Assembly: GCA_020850415.1 (NCBI GenBank)
Contig: JADZER010000060.1
Coordinates: 81,312 to 145,311 of the forward strand
Length of the DNA stretch: 64,000 nucleotides
Source of the DNA: Phycisphaerales bacterium
GTDB taxonomy: Bacteria > Planctomycetota > Phycisphaerae > Phycisphaerales > UBA1924
Direction of reading: 5' to 3'
Below are positions 49,849 through 59,640 of the stretch, piece after piece (positions within the stretch are counted from its first letter, which is position 1; each line of letters begins with the position of its first letter). Both the position numbers and the translations under genes were made by a program. The notes beneath the pieces were generated by a model that did no database searches, had not been told where the DNA came from, and was given only the letters and a program-made list of their open reading frames with translations.

Positions 49849-52800
49849 ATGCCCGACTCACCGCCCGCCCCAGCCTGGCTCCCAGCCATGGCGTCGGACG
49901 AAGCCGTCGCCGGGCTCGTGCGCGCGCTCGCCGAACGACGCCGCGCCGTCGTCACCGGCGCCGTCGGCAGCTCCACCACCCTCCTCGCGGCCATCCTCGC
50001 CCGCGCCCTCTCCCGGCCCGTCATCCTCGCCCTCGCCCACCTCGACGACGCCGACGACGCCCTCGAAGAGCTCGACAGCCTCCGCATCCCCGCCCTCCGA
50101 CTCCCCGCCCTCGAGGTCCTCCCCGGCGAGACCGACATCGCCCTCGACCTCTTCGCCGAACGCATCGCCGCCCAACGCCAAGTCATGGCGCTCGCCACCG
50201 ACTCACCCCACACCCCACACCCCACACCCCACATCCCCCCCGTCATCCTCGCCCCCATCCAAGCCCTCATGCAGGGCGTCCCCACCCCCGATCACCTCCC
50301 CGCACTCGCCCGCACCATCCGCGTCGCCGACCGCGTCACACTCGCCGACCTCACCAACTGGCTCGCCGACGCCGGATACTCCCGCGCCGACGCCATCGAA
50401 GAACCCGGCGACTTCGCCGTCCGAGGCGGCATCCTCGACATCTTCCCCCCCGGCGGCGCCGTCCCCGTCCGCCTCGACTTCTTCGGCGACGAGATCGAAC
50501 GCATCAACGAGATCGACCTCGACACCATGGGCTCCGACCGCAAGGTCGACGCCGTCGAGCTCATCGCCTCCCGCATCGACGCCGTCCGCTCCGACAAGGC
50601 CACCATCAACTTCCTCGAACTCGTCCCCCACACCGCCATCGCACTCCTCGCCGAGACCCTCGAAGTCGTCGAGCAGGCCCGGGGCTACTACGAACGCGCC
50701 ACCGACTCCCGCGGCCTGTTCGGCCCGCCCGCCGTCCTCAAGCTCCTCGAAACCCGCTTCCACGCCTTCGCCGAGATCAACCAGTTCTCCGCCGGCGCCT
50801 CCAACGCCGACACCCGCGTCGAACTCCCCGTCGCTCCCCTCCCCGAATTCAGCCGCGACCTCACGACAGCAGTGGGGGAGCTCACCGAACTCGCCCGCAC
50901 AAACCAAATCATCGTCGCCTGCCAAAAAGAAGCCGAGACCAACCGCCTCACCGAACTCCTCACCGAACCCCCACCAGCACACCCCACACCCCCTCACCCC
51001 CTCACCCCCTCACCCATTCACCCCCTCATCCTCTACCTCCACCGCGGCTTCACCTGGCAACCCGACTCCCCCGCCCCCCTCACCCTCCTCCCCTACCACG
51101 AGCTCCTCCACCGCGTTGAAGCCCGACGCGGCTCCGCCCGACGCCTCCGCGCCTCCCGCGCGATGGACACCTTCCTCGACCTCACCGTCGGCGACTTCGT
51201 CGTCCACGCCGACCACGGCATCGCCAAGTTCACCGGGCTCCAACTCATGAAGCCCAAGCCCCTCCCCGGCAAGCTCGCCGTCAAGCACCCCGAGCCCGAG
51301 GAGTTCCTCGTCCTCGAGTTCTCCGGCAAGGCCCGCTTCTTCGTCCCCGCCACCACCATCGACCAGGTCCAGAAGTACATCGGCGGCTTCCACGGCAAGC
51401 CCCCCCTCTCCACCCTCGGCGGCAAGAAGTGGCAAGCCCAGAAAGACCGCGTCTCCGAGGGCGTCAAAGACCTCGCCGCCGAGATGCTCCGCGTCCGCGC
51501 CGCCCGCGAATCCATGCCCGGCGTCCGCTACCCCGCCGACACCGCCTGGCAACGCGAGTTCGAGGCCGAGTTCCCCTTCGACGAGACCGAGGACCAGCTC
51601 GCCGCCCTCGGCGAGATCAAGGGCGACATGTCCGCCGAGCGCCCCATGGACCGCCTCATCTGCGGCGATGTCGGCTTCGGCAAGACCGAGGTCGCCATCC
51701 GCGCCGCCTTCAAAGCCTGCGAGTTCGGCAAGCAGGTCGCCGTCCTGGTGCCGACCACCGTCCTCGCCGAGCAGCACGAACGCACCTTCCGCTCCCGCTT
51801 CGCCGACTACCCCTTCCGCGTCGAGAGCCTCTCACGCTTCAAGACCCAGAAGGAAGTCAACGCCACCCTCGCCTCCCTCCGCCGCGGCGAGCTCGATGTC
51901 ATCATCGGCACCCACCGCCTCCTCTCCAACGACATCCGCTTCGCCGACCTCGGCCTGGTCATCGTCGACGAAGAACAGCGCTTCGGCGTCGAGCACAAAG
52001 AGAAACTCCTCCGCCTCCGCCTCACCGTCGATGTCCTCACCTTGAGCGCCACCCCCATCCCCCGCACCCTCCACATGTCCATGCTCGGCCTGCGCGACAT
52101 CTCCAGCCTCACGACGCCCCCACTCGAACGCCGCGCCATCGTCACCGAGGTCATCCCCTACAACGCCAAACGCATCGCCCAGGCCATCGCCCGCGAGCTC
52201 GCCCGCGACGGCCAGATCTACTTCGTCCACAACCGCGTCCACAACATCCGCTCCGTCGCCGACGCCGTCCAACAGCTCGCCCCCGACGCACGCATCGTCA
52301 TCGGCCACGGCCAGATGCCCGGCCACCAGCTCGAAGAGGTCATGCTCAAGTTCATGCGCCGCCAGGCCGACATCCTCGTCTCCACCACCATCATCGAGTC
52401 CGGCATCGACAACCCCGTCGCCAACACCATGATCATCAACGACGCCGACCGGTTCGGCCTCGCCGACCTCCACCAGCTCCGCGGCCGGGTCGGCCGATCC
52501 AAGCACCGCGCCTACTGCTACATGCTCCTCCCCATCGACCGCCCCGTGAAGGAAGTCGCCCAGAAACGACTCAAGGCCATCGAGCAGTACTCCAGGCTCG
52601 GCGCCGGATTCAAAATCGCCATGCGCGACCTCGAGATCCGCGGCGCCGGCAACATCCTCGGCGCCGAACAATCAGGCCACATCGCCGCCGTCGGCTACGA
52701 CATGTACTGCCAGCTCCTCGAGAAAGCCGTCCACGAGCTCAAGCACGGACGCGAGCCCGACCGCCCCAGCGCGACGAAGGTGGATATCGGCCTCACCGGC

Positions 52801-53208
52801 GTGCTGCCGAAGGCCTACATCCCCAGCGACCAACGCCGCCTCGAGGCCTACCGACGCATCGCCACCGCCGCCAACCACGCCGAACTCGAGACCGTCCGCG
52901 CCGACCTCACCGCCGCCTACGGCACCGTCCCCAAACAGGCCGAGAAACTCCTCGAACTCGCCGAACTCCGCATCGCCGCCGCCGCCCTCGGCGTCAACAC
53001 CATCACCGTCCGCGAGCGCGATGTCGTCTTCCGCTGCGCCGACCCCGCCCCCCTCGCCGTGAAACTCCGCGAGGCCAAGGGCCAGACCACCACCCTCGCC
53101 CCCAAGAGCCACGACACCCTCCACGAGGTCTACTACCGACCCCCCGACACCTACCTCGCCCCCGAGACCCTCTGCACCATCCTCCGCGCCCGCCTCGCCT
53201 CCCGCTGA
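49849..53208 (+). CDS. mfd: Transcription-repair coupling factor
   Basis: Mfd pushes stalled RNA polymerase off damaged DNA and recruits UvrA. The 1119-residue protein has the UvrB-like N-terminal part (ADLTNWLADAGYSRADAIEEPGDFAVRGG shortened: FAVRGGILDIFPPGG), the RNA-polymerase-interaction domain (DFVVHADHGIAKFTGL), helicase motif I ICGDVGFGKTEVAIRAA, motif II IVDEEQRFGVEHKE, LSATPIPRTLHMSM, IESGIDNPVANTMII and DLHQLRGRVGRSKHRAYCYML, and the C-terminal D7 domain. Two proline/histidine-rich insertions, about residues 118-131 (SPHTPHPTPHIPP) and 374-396 (PAHPTPPHPLTPSPIHPLI), derive from the C-rich repeat found just upstream. Otherwise length and order are normal. Confidence 0.95.
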   Translation: MPDSPPAPAWLPAMASDEAVAGLVRALAERRRAVVTGAVGSSTTLLAAILARALSRPVILALAHLDDADDALEELDSLRIPALRLPALEVLPGETDIALDLFAERIAAQRQVMALATDSPHTPHPTPHIPPVILAPIQALMQGVPTPDHLPALARTIRVADRVTLADLTNWLADAGYSRADAIEEPGDFAVRGGILDIFPPGGAVPVRLDFFGDEIERINEIDLDTMGSDRKVDAVELIASRIDAVRSDKATINFLELVPHTAIALLAETLEVVEQARGYYERATDSRGLFGPPAVLKLLETRFHAFAEINQFSAGASNADTRVELPVAPLPEFSRDLTTAVGELTELARTNQIIVACQKEAETNRLTELLTEPPPAHPTPPHPLTPSPIHPLILYLHRGFTWQPDSPAPLTLLPYHELLHRVEARRGSARRLRASRAMDTFLDLTVGDFVVHADHGIAKFTGLQLMKPKPLPGKLAVKHPEPEEFLVLEFSGKARFFVPATTIDQVQKYIGGFHGKPPLSTLGGKKWQAQKDRVSEGVKDLAAEMLRVRAARESMPGVRYPADTAWQREFEAEFPFDETEDQLAALGEIKGDMSAERPMDRLICGDVGFGKTEVAIRAAFKACEFGKQVAVLVPTTVLAEQHERTFRSRFADYPFRVESLSRFKTQKEVNATLASLRRGELDVIIGTHRLLSNDIRFADLGLVIVDEEQRFGVEHKEKLLRLRLTVDVLTLSATPIPRTLHMSMLGLRDISSLTTPPLERRAIVTEVIPYNAKRIAQAIARELARDGQIYFVHNRVHNIRSVADAVQQLAPDARIVIGHGQMPGHQLEEVMLKFMRRQADILVSTTIIESGIDNPVANTMIINDADRFGLADLHQLRGRVGRSKHRAYCYMLLPIDRPVKEVAQKRLKAIEQYSRLGAGFKIAMRDLEIRGAGNILGAEQSGHIAAVGYDMYCQLLEKAVHELKHGREPDRPSATKVDIGLTGVLPKAYIPSDQRRLEAYRRIATAANHAELETVRADLTAAYGTVPKQAEKLLELAELRIAAAALGVNTITVRERDVVFRCADPAPLAVKLREAKGQTTTLAPKSHDTLHEVYYRPPDTYLAPETLCTILRARLASR

Positions 53209-53214
53209 CGCAAT

Positions 53215-53341
53215 CAAACAACCCTACGCGACGCGGTGGTCCCCCCCGCGGGTGCCGGGGTCTGAGCGGAACGCAGTGCAGCGAAGGCCCCGCGCGTGCC
53301 GCTGGTCGGCTTCGCCTCTGAGAAGCCGACCAGTGCCGACC
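53215..53341. repeat. Hairpin repeat, copy in the mfd/rmuC convergent spacer
   Basis: The GCTGGTCGGCTTCG... AAGCCGACCAG hairpin at about 53301-53334 is a variant of the one at 45915-45950. Another copy with a 12-bp stem (CACTGGTCGGCT/AGCCGACCAGTG) lies at 53521-53556, on the other side of the 173-bp element. Confidence 0.8.
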
Positions 53342-53514
53342 AACGCCGTGAACTTCGGACACCAAGCCGGTGTTCATCAAGGGTCGCCATCCGGCCCCCT
53401 CTCCCGCCCCCGGCGGGAGAGGGCTGGGGAGAGGGCTCTTCCCCTCCTTCTTCTTCAACGCTCGAACATGCCGGCGCTGCAATCACACCAAGAACGCTGG
53501 AAGTTCACGGCGTT
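53342..53514. mobile_element. MITE-like element, copy 1 (173 bp)
   Basis: The ends are perfect 15-bp inverted repeats, AACGCCGTGAACTTC at 53342-53356 and GAAGTTCACGGCGTT at 53500-53514. The inside has no reading frame of note and contains the palindromic CCCTCTCCCGCCC..GGCGGGAGAGGG block followed by GGGGAGAGGGCTC. By eye it differs from copy 2 (60757-60929) at four of 173 positions. No target-site duplication is evident for this copy, and hairpin repeats flank it on both sides. Confidence 0.82.
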
Positions 53515-53846
53515 GCGTGCCACTGGTCGGCTTCGGCTCTGAGGAGCCGACCAGTGCCGACCCCTCACCAACCCCACAAAGGTCCGATGCCCCATCTCCG
53601 GGGCGGGGCACTCTGGGCCCCCTCCTCTTCTCCACGACTCATTTCGCAACCAACGCCCGTGCCGACAAACTAATCACCACCCACGGAAGCCGAAGCTGAG
53701 CCCCGCGAAGCTTCGGATCGCCCGCTCCCAACGCCCCGCCCCAACCAACCCTCGCGCCCCCGTCTCGCGCCCCGAAGAGCCTGCGCCGCTTGCCTTGCCC
53801 CCTCTCCCGCCCCCGGCGGGAGAGGGCCGGGGAGAGGGCTCCGTCC
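53515..53846. repeat. Repeat mosaic in the mfd/rmuC spacer
   Basis: After the MITE-like element this stretch carries the hairpin module (53521-53556), the TCCGGGGCGGGGCACTC module (about 53594-53630), the GCGAAGCTTCGGATC module (about 53681-53725) and another CCCTCTCCCGCCC/GGCGGGAGAGGG block (about 53798-53842). It holds no gene. Confidence 0.85.
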
Positions 53847-55310
53847 CTACTGACTCTCCAACGCCCGCGGACCCGACGCGCCCGGCAACGCCTCCATCTT
53901 CCGCGGCACAACGGTGACATCGGGTAGCTCCGGTACATCCTTCCCCGATCGCACCCCCGACTCCTCGAATCGCCGCAGCGTCACCGCCAGACGCCCCTCC
54001 ATCGACCCCGCCAGGTCGTTATATCGATCAACCGTTGCCTTGATCGCACGCCCAAGGCCCTCCGCATACTCAAACACCTTCGCGGCCCGCTCATGTAGCT
54101 CGGTCCCCAGCCGCTGCAACTCCAGCGCGTCCTCCGCTAACCTCGCCTCCCGCCACCCCACCGCCACCGCCCGCAGCAGCCCGATCAGCGAGCTCGGGCT
54201 CGCCAGGATCACCCCGTGCTGCGACGCGTACTCCAGAAGCTCCGGCCTCCTCGCCAGCGCCGCGTCGATGAAGTGATCACCCGGCACGAACATCACCACG
54301 AACTCCGGGCTCCCCTCCCACGCGCTCCAGTACTTCTTGTCCCCCAGCTTCTTGGCCTGCTCGGCCACATGCCGCGCAAACCGCTCCAGGTGCGCCTCAC
54401 GCTCCGCGGCATCCCCCGCGTTCACCGCCTCGATGTACGCGTAGGTGTTCGTCTTCGCGTCCACCGCGATCACCCGCGCGTTCGGCAGCGTCACCACCAT
54501 GTCCGGGCGCAGCAGGTTGTCCTCACCGTCCCGCACGCTCACCTGCTCCGTAAAGTCGCAGTAGCTGGTCATCCCCGCCAGCTCCGCCACCCGCCGCAGC
54601 TGAATCTCCCCGTACTGCCCCCGGATCTCCGGCCGGGAGAGCGCCTTGGTCAGCCGCGCCGTCTCGTCGCGCAGCCCCGTGCTCGCCCCCGCCATCTGCG
54701 TCATCTGCTCGTGGAACCGCGCGAACTGCTCGCCCCGCGCCCGCTCGATCGACTCCAGACGCTCCCGCGTCGCCGCCAGCGTGTCCCCGATCGGCTTGAC
54801 CAACTGCTCCACCGCCGCCCGCCGCTTCTCCAGCTCCGCCGCGTCCTCCTTCTGCTGACCCTCGAACTGCTCCTTCGCCAGCTTCAGAAAGTCCCCCGAC
54901 GCCACCCGCAGCGACTTGGCCGACAGCGCCTCGAAGGTCTCGACCATCCGCGTGTCCATCTCGGCGATCCGGGCCTCCAGCGCCGCCCGCTCCCGCGCCA
55001 GCGACCGCTCCCGCTCCGCGAACTCCCGCCCGACCGACTCGATCTCCTTCCGAAGCTCCGCCTCCACCACACGCAGCCCCGAGATCTGCCCGGCCAGACC
55101 CTCCGCCCGGGCCCGCGCCTCCGCCCCCTCCCGCGCCGACGCCTCCGCCGCCCCCAGCGCCGCCGCCAGACGCCCCGACGCCTCCTCAGCCTCCCTCCTC
55201 GCCCCCGCGGCCTCCGCCCCCAGCCTCCCCAGCCCACGCCACAACCAAGCCGCCACCCCCGCCAACACCACCGCCGCCAACCCAAACACCACAGCCAATA
55301 TCGTTCCCAT
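53847..55310 (-). CDS. rmuC: RmuC-family DNA recombination protein
   Basis: RmuC limits certain recombination events between inverted repeats in E. coli and has a nuclease-like fold. The 487-residue protein has an N-terminal membrane helix (about 4-26), a long coiled coil (about 28-190, rich in Ala, Glu and Arg) and the RmuC domain (about 195-430) with SRPEIRGQYGEIQLRRVAELAGM, VRDGEDNLLRPDMVVTLPN, IAVDAKTNTYAYIEAV and FVPGDHFIDAALARRPELLEYA. It runs convergently towards mfd across a spacer packed with inverted repeats, which is curious given the known phenotype. Confidence 0.93.
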   Translation of the reverse strand: MGTILAVVFGLAAVVLAGVAAWLWRGLGRLGAEAAGARREAEEASGRLAAALGAAEASAREGAEARARAEGLAGQISGLRVVEAELRKEIESVGREFAERERSLARERAALEARIAEMDTRMVETFEALSAKSLRVASGDFLKLAKEQFEGQQKEDAAELEKRRAAVEQLVKPIGDTLAATRERLESIERARGEQFARFHEQMTQMAGASTGLRDETARLTKALSRPEIRGQYGEIQLRRVAELAGMTSYCDFTEQVSVRDGEDNLLRPDMVVTLPNARVIAVDAKTNTYAYIEAVNAGDAAEREAHLERFARHVAEQAKKLGDKKYWSAWEGSPEFVVMFVPGDHFIDAALARRPELLEYASQHGVILASPSSLIGLLRAVAVGWREARLAEDALELQRLGTELHERAAKVFEYAEGLGRAIKATVDRYNDLAGSMEGRLAVTLRRFEESGVRSGKDVPELPDVTVVPRKMEALPGASGPRALESQ

Positions 55311-55339
55311 GCCCCAACTCTACCCGAACTCTCCCCCCA

Positions 55340-55455
55340 GCACCCACCCCCGCGTCCTAAGTCCCTCCGTCCCGTCGTCCCTCCGTGCCTTCGTCCCTTC
55401 GTCCCTCCGTGCCTTCGTGCCTTCGTGCCTTCGCGCCTTCGTGCCTTCTCCCCCC
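55340..55455. repeat. Degenerate tandem octamer CGTGCCTT/CGTCCCTC
   Basis: The divergent 291-bp spacer between rmuC and the pseudo-receiver gene holds about ten units of an 8-base repeat (CGTGCCTT, CGTCCCTT, CGCGCCTT and variants). No promoter could be picked out for either gene. Confidence 0.8.
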
Positions 55456-55601
55456 CCTGCCACATTGGCACCCCCAACCCCATCCCCCGCCCCGATCCCT
55501 GTCATCCCTCGCCGCCCCGGCCCCACCCCGGCCCCACCAAACCCATACCCACGCCCCGCCCCACTCGCCCGGACCGGCACGCGGCTTGCCCTGCCCCCTC
55601 C

Positions 55602-56138
55602 ATGCTCAACGCGCGCCCCAACCACCACGCCCCCAACCAGCCCCAGCCGGGCTCGGGCGCGGAGGGCTCGGGCGCCAACCCCAACCGCCTCAACCTCCTC
55701 CTCTCCTACGCCGGCTGGCAGCACGAGTCCTGGGCCGACCGCCTCCCCCGGCTCCTCGAGCCCATGGGCGTCACCAGCCTCCGCGCCGGCACCGGCCGCG
55801 AGGCCACCCTGGTCATCGACTCCTTCCCCATCCACATGGCCGTCGTCGACCTCTCCCTCCCCCTCGACGCCAACCCCGACCCCGCCGGCGCCCCCGAGGC
55901 CGGCCCCAAGCTCCTCGAAATCCTCCGCCGCCTCGACCAGCCCCCGCCCACCGTCGTCATCAAGCGGGCCCGCTCCCACCGCGAGGACTGCCGCGAGATC
56001 AACGCCGCCCTCCGCGCCGGGGCCTTCGCCGTCATCGACCGCCCCCACACCCAGACCGACCTCGAGCGACTCCTCGAAGTCCTCCGCCGCTGCCTCACCC
56101 GCTACTACCAGGGCCGCTGGCCCGGAACCCTCGCATGA
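55602..56138 (+). CDS. Receiver-like (pseudo-receiver) protein
   Basis: A 178-residue protein with a disordered Pro/Gly/Asn-rich start (about 1-28) and an alpha/beta fold resembling a CheY-type receiver: NLLLSYAGW, a buried strand MAVVDLSLPLD with the Asp where phosphorylation would occur (about 82), PPTVVIKRAR, and AGAFAVIDRPHTQTDLERLLEVLRRCL at the end. The conserved Lys-Pro of receivers reads D-R-P (AVIDRP), and the N-terminal acidic pair is absent, so phosphorylation is uncertain. It has no output domain. Its position ahead of groS gives no clear clue. Confidence 0.65.
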   Translation: MLNARPNHHAPNQPQPGSGAEGSGANPNRLNLLLSYAGWQHESWADRLPRLLEPMGVTSLRAGTGREATLVIDSFPIHMAVVDLSLPLDANPDPAGAPEAGPKLLEILRRLDQPPPTVVIKRARSHREDCREINAALRAGAFAVIDRPHTQTDLERLLEVLRRCLTRYYQGRWPGTLA

Positions 56139-56281
56139 AGAGCAAAGCTCAAAGCGATAGGCTCAAAGCTCACCTCAAGGCGCCCGCGGGCGAGCGCCCA
56201 GGAGAGCCCCGTCGAGCAGTCGCTCTGAGCATCACCGTGCCCCAATCTGAGTTTTTCGCTTTTCGCTTTTCGCTTTAGGAG
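56139..56281. repeat. Heptamer tracts upstream of groS
   Basis: TCAAAGC-type heptamers lie at 56149-56171 (with interruptions), and three perfect TTTTCGC units at 56253-56273 end just before the groS ribosome-binding site AGGAG (56277-56281). The two tracts are partial reverse complements. No CIRCE element (TTAGCACTC-N9-GAGTGCTAA) is present. Confidence 0.75.
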
Positions 56282-56287
56282 CCCCCC

Positions 56288-56638
56288 ATGGCGACCGCAA
56301 CCAAGACCCCCGCGAAGTCCACCACCCCCTCCAAGAAGAAGTCCACCACCGCCGTCCGCCCACTCCACGACAAGATCATCGTCCGCCGCGACGAGGCCGA
56401 GAGCCAGACCGCCAGCGGCATCTTCCTCCCCGAGTCCTCCAAGGACCGCCCCAAGTCCGGCGTCATCGAGGCCGTCGGCGACGGCAAGCTCAACACCGAG
56501 ACCGGCGAACGCATCGCCCTCACCGTCAAGAAGGGCGACCGCGTCATCTTCTCCAGCTACGCCGGCACCGAGATCAAGCTCGACGGCGACGAACTCCTCA
56601 TCATGTCCGAGGACGAGATCCTCGCCATCATCGACTGA
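56288..56638 (+). CDS. groS: Co-chaperonin GroES
   Basis: Caps the GroEL ring. The 116-residue protein is longer than the usual 95-100 because of a basic Ser/Thr/Lys-rich extension (about 1-20, TKTPAKSTTPSKKKSTTA). After it come VRPLHDKIIVRRDEAESQTASGIFLPESSKDRP shortened to its parts: RPLHDKIIVRRDEAE, TASGIFLPES, GVIEAVGDG, VKKGDRVIFSSYAGTEIKLDG and the end ILAIID. The mobile-loop region (SQTASGIFLP) is present. AGGAG precedes the ATG. A small ORF separates it from groL. Confidence 0.96.
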   Translation: MATATKTPAKSTTPSKKKSTTAVRPLHDKIIVRRDEAESQTASGIFLPESSKDRPKSGVIEAVGDGKLNTETGERIALTVKKGDRVIFSSYAGTEIKLDGDELLIMSEDEILAIID

Positions 56639-56707
56639 TTGTGGTGCGGGCTTCCAGCCTGCACGCCCTGATGCCTCGATGCCCCATCCCCCGATGCCCT
56701 CTTCCCC

Positions 56708-56911
56708 ATGAACACCGACCAACTCCGACAAGTCCTCACCGAGCTCGACGGCAAACGCGCCGCCCTCTTCAACTTCACCAACGCCCCCGAGTGCATCATC
56801 CCCAACGCCATGCTCATCCCCGACGAGGCCGACCACATGGTCAAGGTCACCGACGGAAAGCATGTCTACATCATCGACGCCGCCCAGCTCGTCTGGATCC
56901 GGATCGGCTAG
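56708..56911 (+). CDS. Small conserved-looking protein between groS and groL (67 aa)
   Basis: I do not recognise this 67-residue protein. It is soluble, with a helix (TDQLRQVLTELDGKRAALF) followed by beta-prone stretches (ECIIPNAMLIPDEADHMVKVTDGKHVYIIDAAQLVWIRIG). It has the same codon habits as its neighbours, including CAT before GTC for His-Val, so it is likely real. It begins 69 bp after groS and ends 143 bp before groL. A link to chaperonin function is only suggested by position. Confidence 0.65.
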   Translation: MNTDQLRQVLTELDGKRAALFNFTNAPECIIPNAMLIPDEADHMVKVTDGKHVYIIDAAQLVWIRIG

Positions 56912-56981
56912 CTCCCAAGGGGACGCCCCGACCCGCTGTAAGATTTGAGATCTGAAATTCGAGATCGTTCCCTGCCCCCGA

Positions 56982-57016
56982 TTTGAGCTTTGAGCTTTTC
57001 GCTTTGAGCTTTGAAC
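56982..57016. repeat. Five tandem heptamers upstream of groL
   Basis: TTTGAGC, TTTGAGC, TTTTCGC, TTTGAGC and TTTGAAC follow one another without a gap, 38 bp before the groL ATG. TTTTCGC is the same unit as upstream of groS. Confidence 0.88.
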
Positions 57017-57054
57017 CCAACCCCACGCCGCTCCCAATCCACCTGGAGATTCAC

Positions 57055-58686
<1,632 letters not shown>

Positions 58687-58719
58687 GCCCGCGCCCGCTC
58701 CCCACAATCCGCTACACTC

Positions 58720-58747
58720 CGAAGGCCCGGCGCAAGCCGGGCCTTCG
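58720..58747 (+). terminator. Hairpin terminator of groL
   Basis: A perfect 12-bp stem (CGAAGGCCCGGC/GCCGGGCCTTCG) with a GCAA tetraloop lies 33 bp after the groL stop. It has no T tract. Confidence 0.65.
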
Positions 58748-58748
58748 C

Positions 58749-58786
58749 CATATAGGTCCCATAGGACCTATTCGACCTATGACGCC
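58749..58786. repeat. TAGGTCCCATAGGACCTATTCGACC repeat family, copy 1 of 3
   Basis: The block ATAGGTCCCATAGGACCTAT plus TCGACCTATGACGCCGG lies before the four-helix gene. Copy 2 (59167-59206) is inside that gene and copy 3 (about 59453-59486) follows it. The three copies differ at several bases. Confidence 0.85.
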
Positions 58787-58814
58787 GGTGCCCAACCCCT
58801 CACCCACCCCACCC

Positions 58815-59444
58815 ATGCCCGACCGCATCATCCCACCCCAAGGCAACTACAAGGAACTCCTCTCCTACCAGAAGGCCGAGGTCATCTACGACATCACCCA
58901 CCGCTTCTGCAACCGCTTCCTCAACCATCCCGACCGCACCATCGATCAGATGATCCAGGCCGCCCGCTCCGGCAAGCAGAACATCGTCGAGGGCAGCGCG
59001 GCCTCGCGCACCTCCACCGAGATGGAACTCAAGCTCACCGGCGTCGCCCGCGCCAGCCTCGAAGAACTGCTGAACGACTACCAGGACTACCTCCGCGTCC
59101 GCGATCTGCCGCTCTGGCCCAAAGACTCCAAGCAAGCCCTCTTCGTCCGCAACCTCAGCCGCCAAGCCCATAAGTCCCATGAGTCCCATTCGACCCATAA
59201 CGCCGGCGCCCCCACCCCCCAAGCCCCCGCCCCACCCGAAACCTACTCCCTCTACCGCGACTTCAACGAAACCCGCCCCGCCGAAACCGTCGCCAACATC
59301 GCCATCTGCCTCATCCACCAGGCCAACTACCTCCTCGACCGCCAACTCCAACGCCTCGAAGCAGACTTCCTCGCCAACGGCGGCATCCGCGAACGCATGA
59401 CCAAAGCCCGCCTCCAGCACCGGCGCCATCCCCCGCCCTCATGA
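58815..59444 (+). CDS. Four-helix-bundle protein (23S rRNA IVP-like / S23 family)
   Basis: A 209-residue protein of the four-helix-bundle family first seen in 23S rRNA intervening sequences; molecular role largely unknown. Family segments are ELLSYQKAEVIYDITHRFCNRF, RTIDQMIQAARSGKQNIVEGSAA, LTGVARASLEELLNDYQDYLR and IAICLIHQANYLLDRQLQRLE. Between helices 3 and 4 a His/Ser-rich insert (about 119-142, AHKSHESHSTHNAGAPT) is encoded by a dispersed repeat also found on both sides of the gene. I start at MPDRII because the in-frame ATG 36 bp upstream lies within the repeat. It is not inside an rRNA gene. Confidence 0.85.
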   Translation: MPDRIIPPQGNYKELLSYQKAEVIYDITHRFCNRFLNHPDRTIDQMIQAARSGKQNIVEGSAASRTSTEMELKLTGVARASLEELLNDYQDYLRVRDLPLWPKDSKQALFVRNLSRQAHKSHESHSTHNAGAPTPQAPAPPETYSLYRDFNETRPAETVANIAICLIHQANYLLDRQLQRLEADFLANGGIRERMTKARLQHRRHPPPS

Positions 59445-59452
59445 AGTCCCTT

Positions 59453-59486
59453 TCCATAGGTCGCATAGGACCCATTCGACCCATCC
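59453..59486. repeat. TAGGTCCCATAGGACCTATTCGACC repeat family, copy 3 of 3
   Basis: CATAGGTCGCATAGGACCCA then TTCGACCCAT, directly after the four-helix gene. See the copy at 58749. The following stretch to 59640 holds nothing else that I can identify. Confidence 0.82.
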
Positions 59487-59640
59487 AAGCGACCTGCCGG
59501 CGGGTAGCCTGAATCCCCCACCCCCGGGTGCCATCACCCGCGCCCTCCCCCCCATATCCACACCCACCCCCGAAAGCCCCTCCGAACCCACCCCCTCCCC
59601 GGGTACCCTGCACAGAACCATCTGTGAACGGACCGGCCCC

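Noticed and set aside
53342..53846. CRISPR-like repeats (GGGAGAGGG palindromes)
   Set aside because: Copies are few, not regularly spaced, have no unique spacers of constant size and no cas gene is nearby. They belong to dispersed palindromic repeats.
56139..56287. CIRCE/HrcA operator before groS
   Set aside because: No TTAGCACTC-N9-GAGTGCTAA or close variant is present; only heptamer tracts are seen.
58779..58814. Upstream ATG of the four-helix-bundle gene
   Set aside because: This ATG lies within a dispersed repeat that also occurs elsewhere, and the added residues are only Pro/Thr/Asn; the ATG at 58815 fits the family better.
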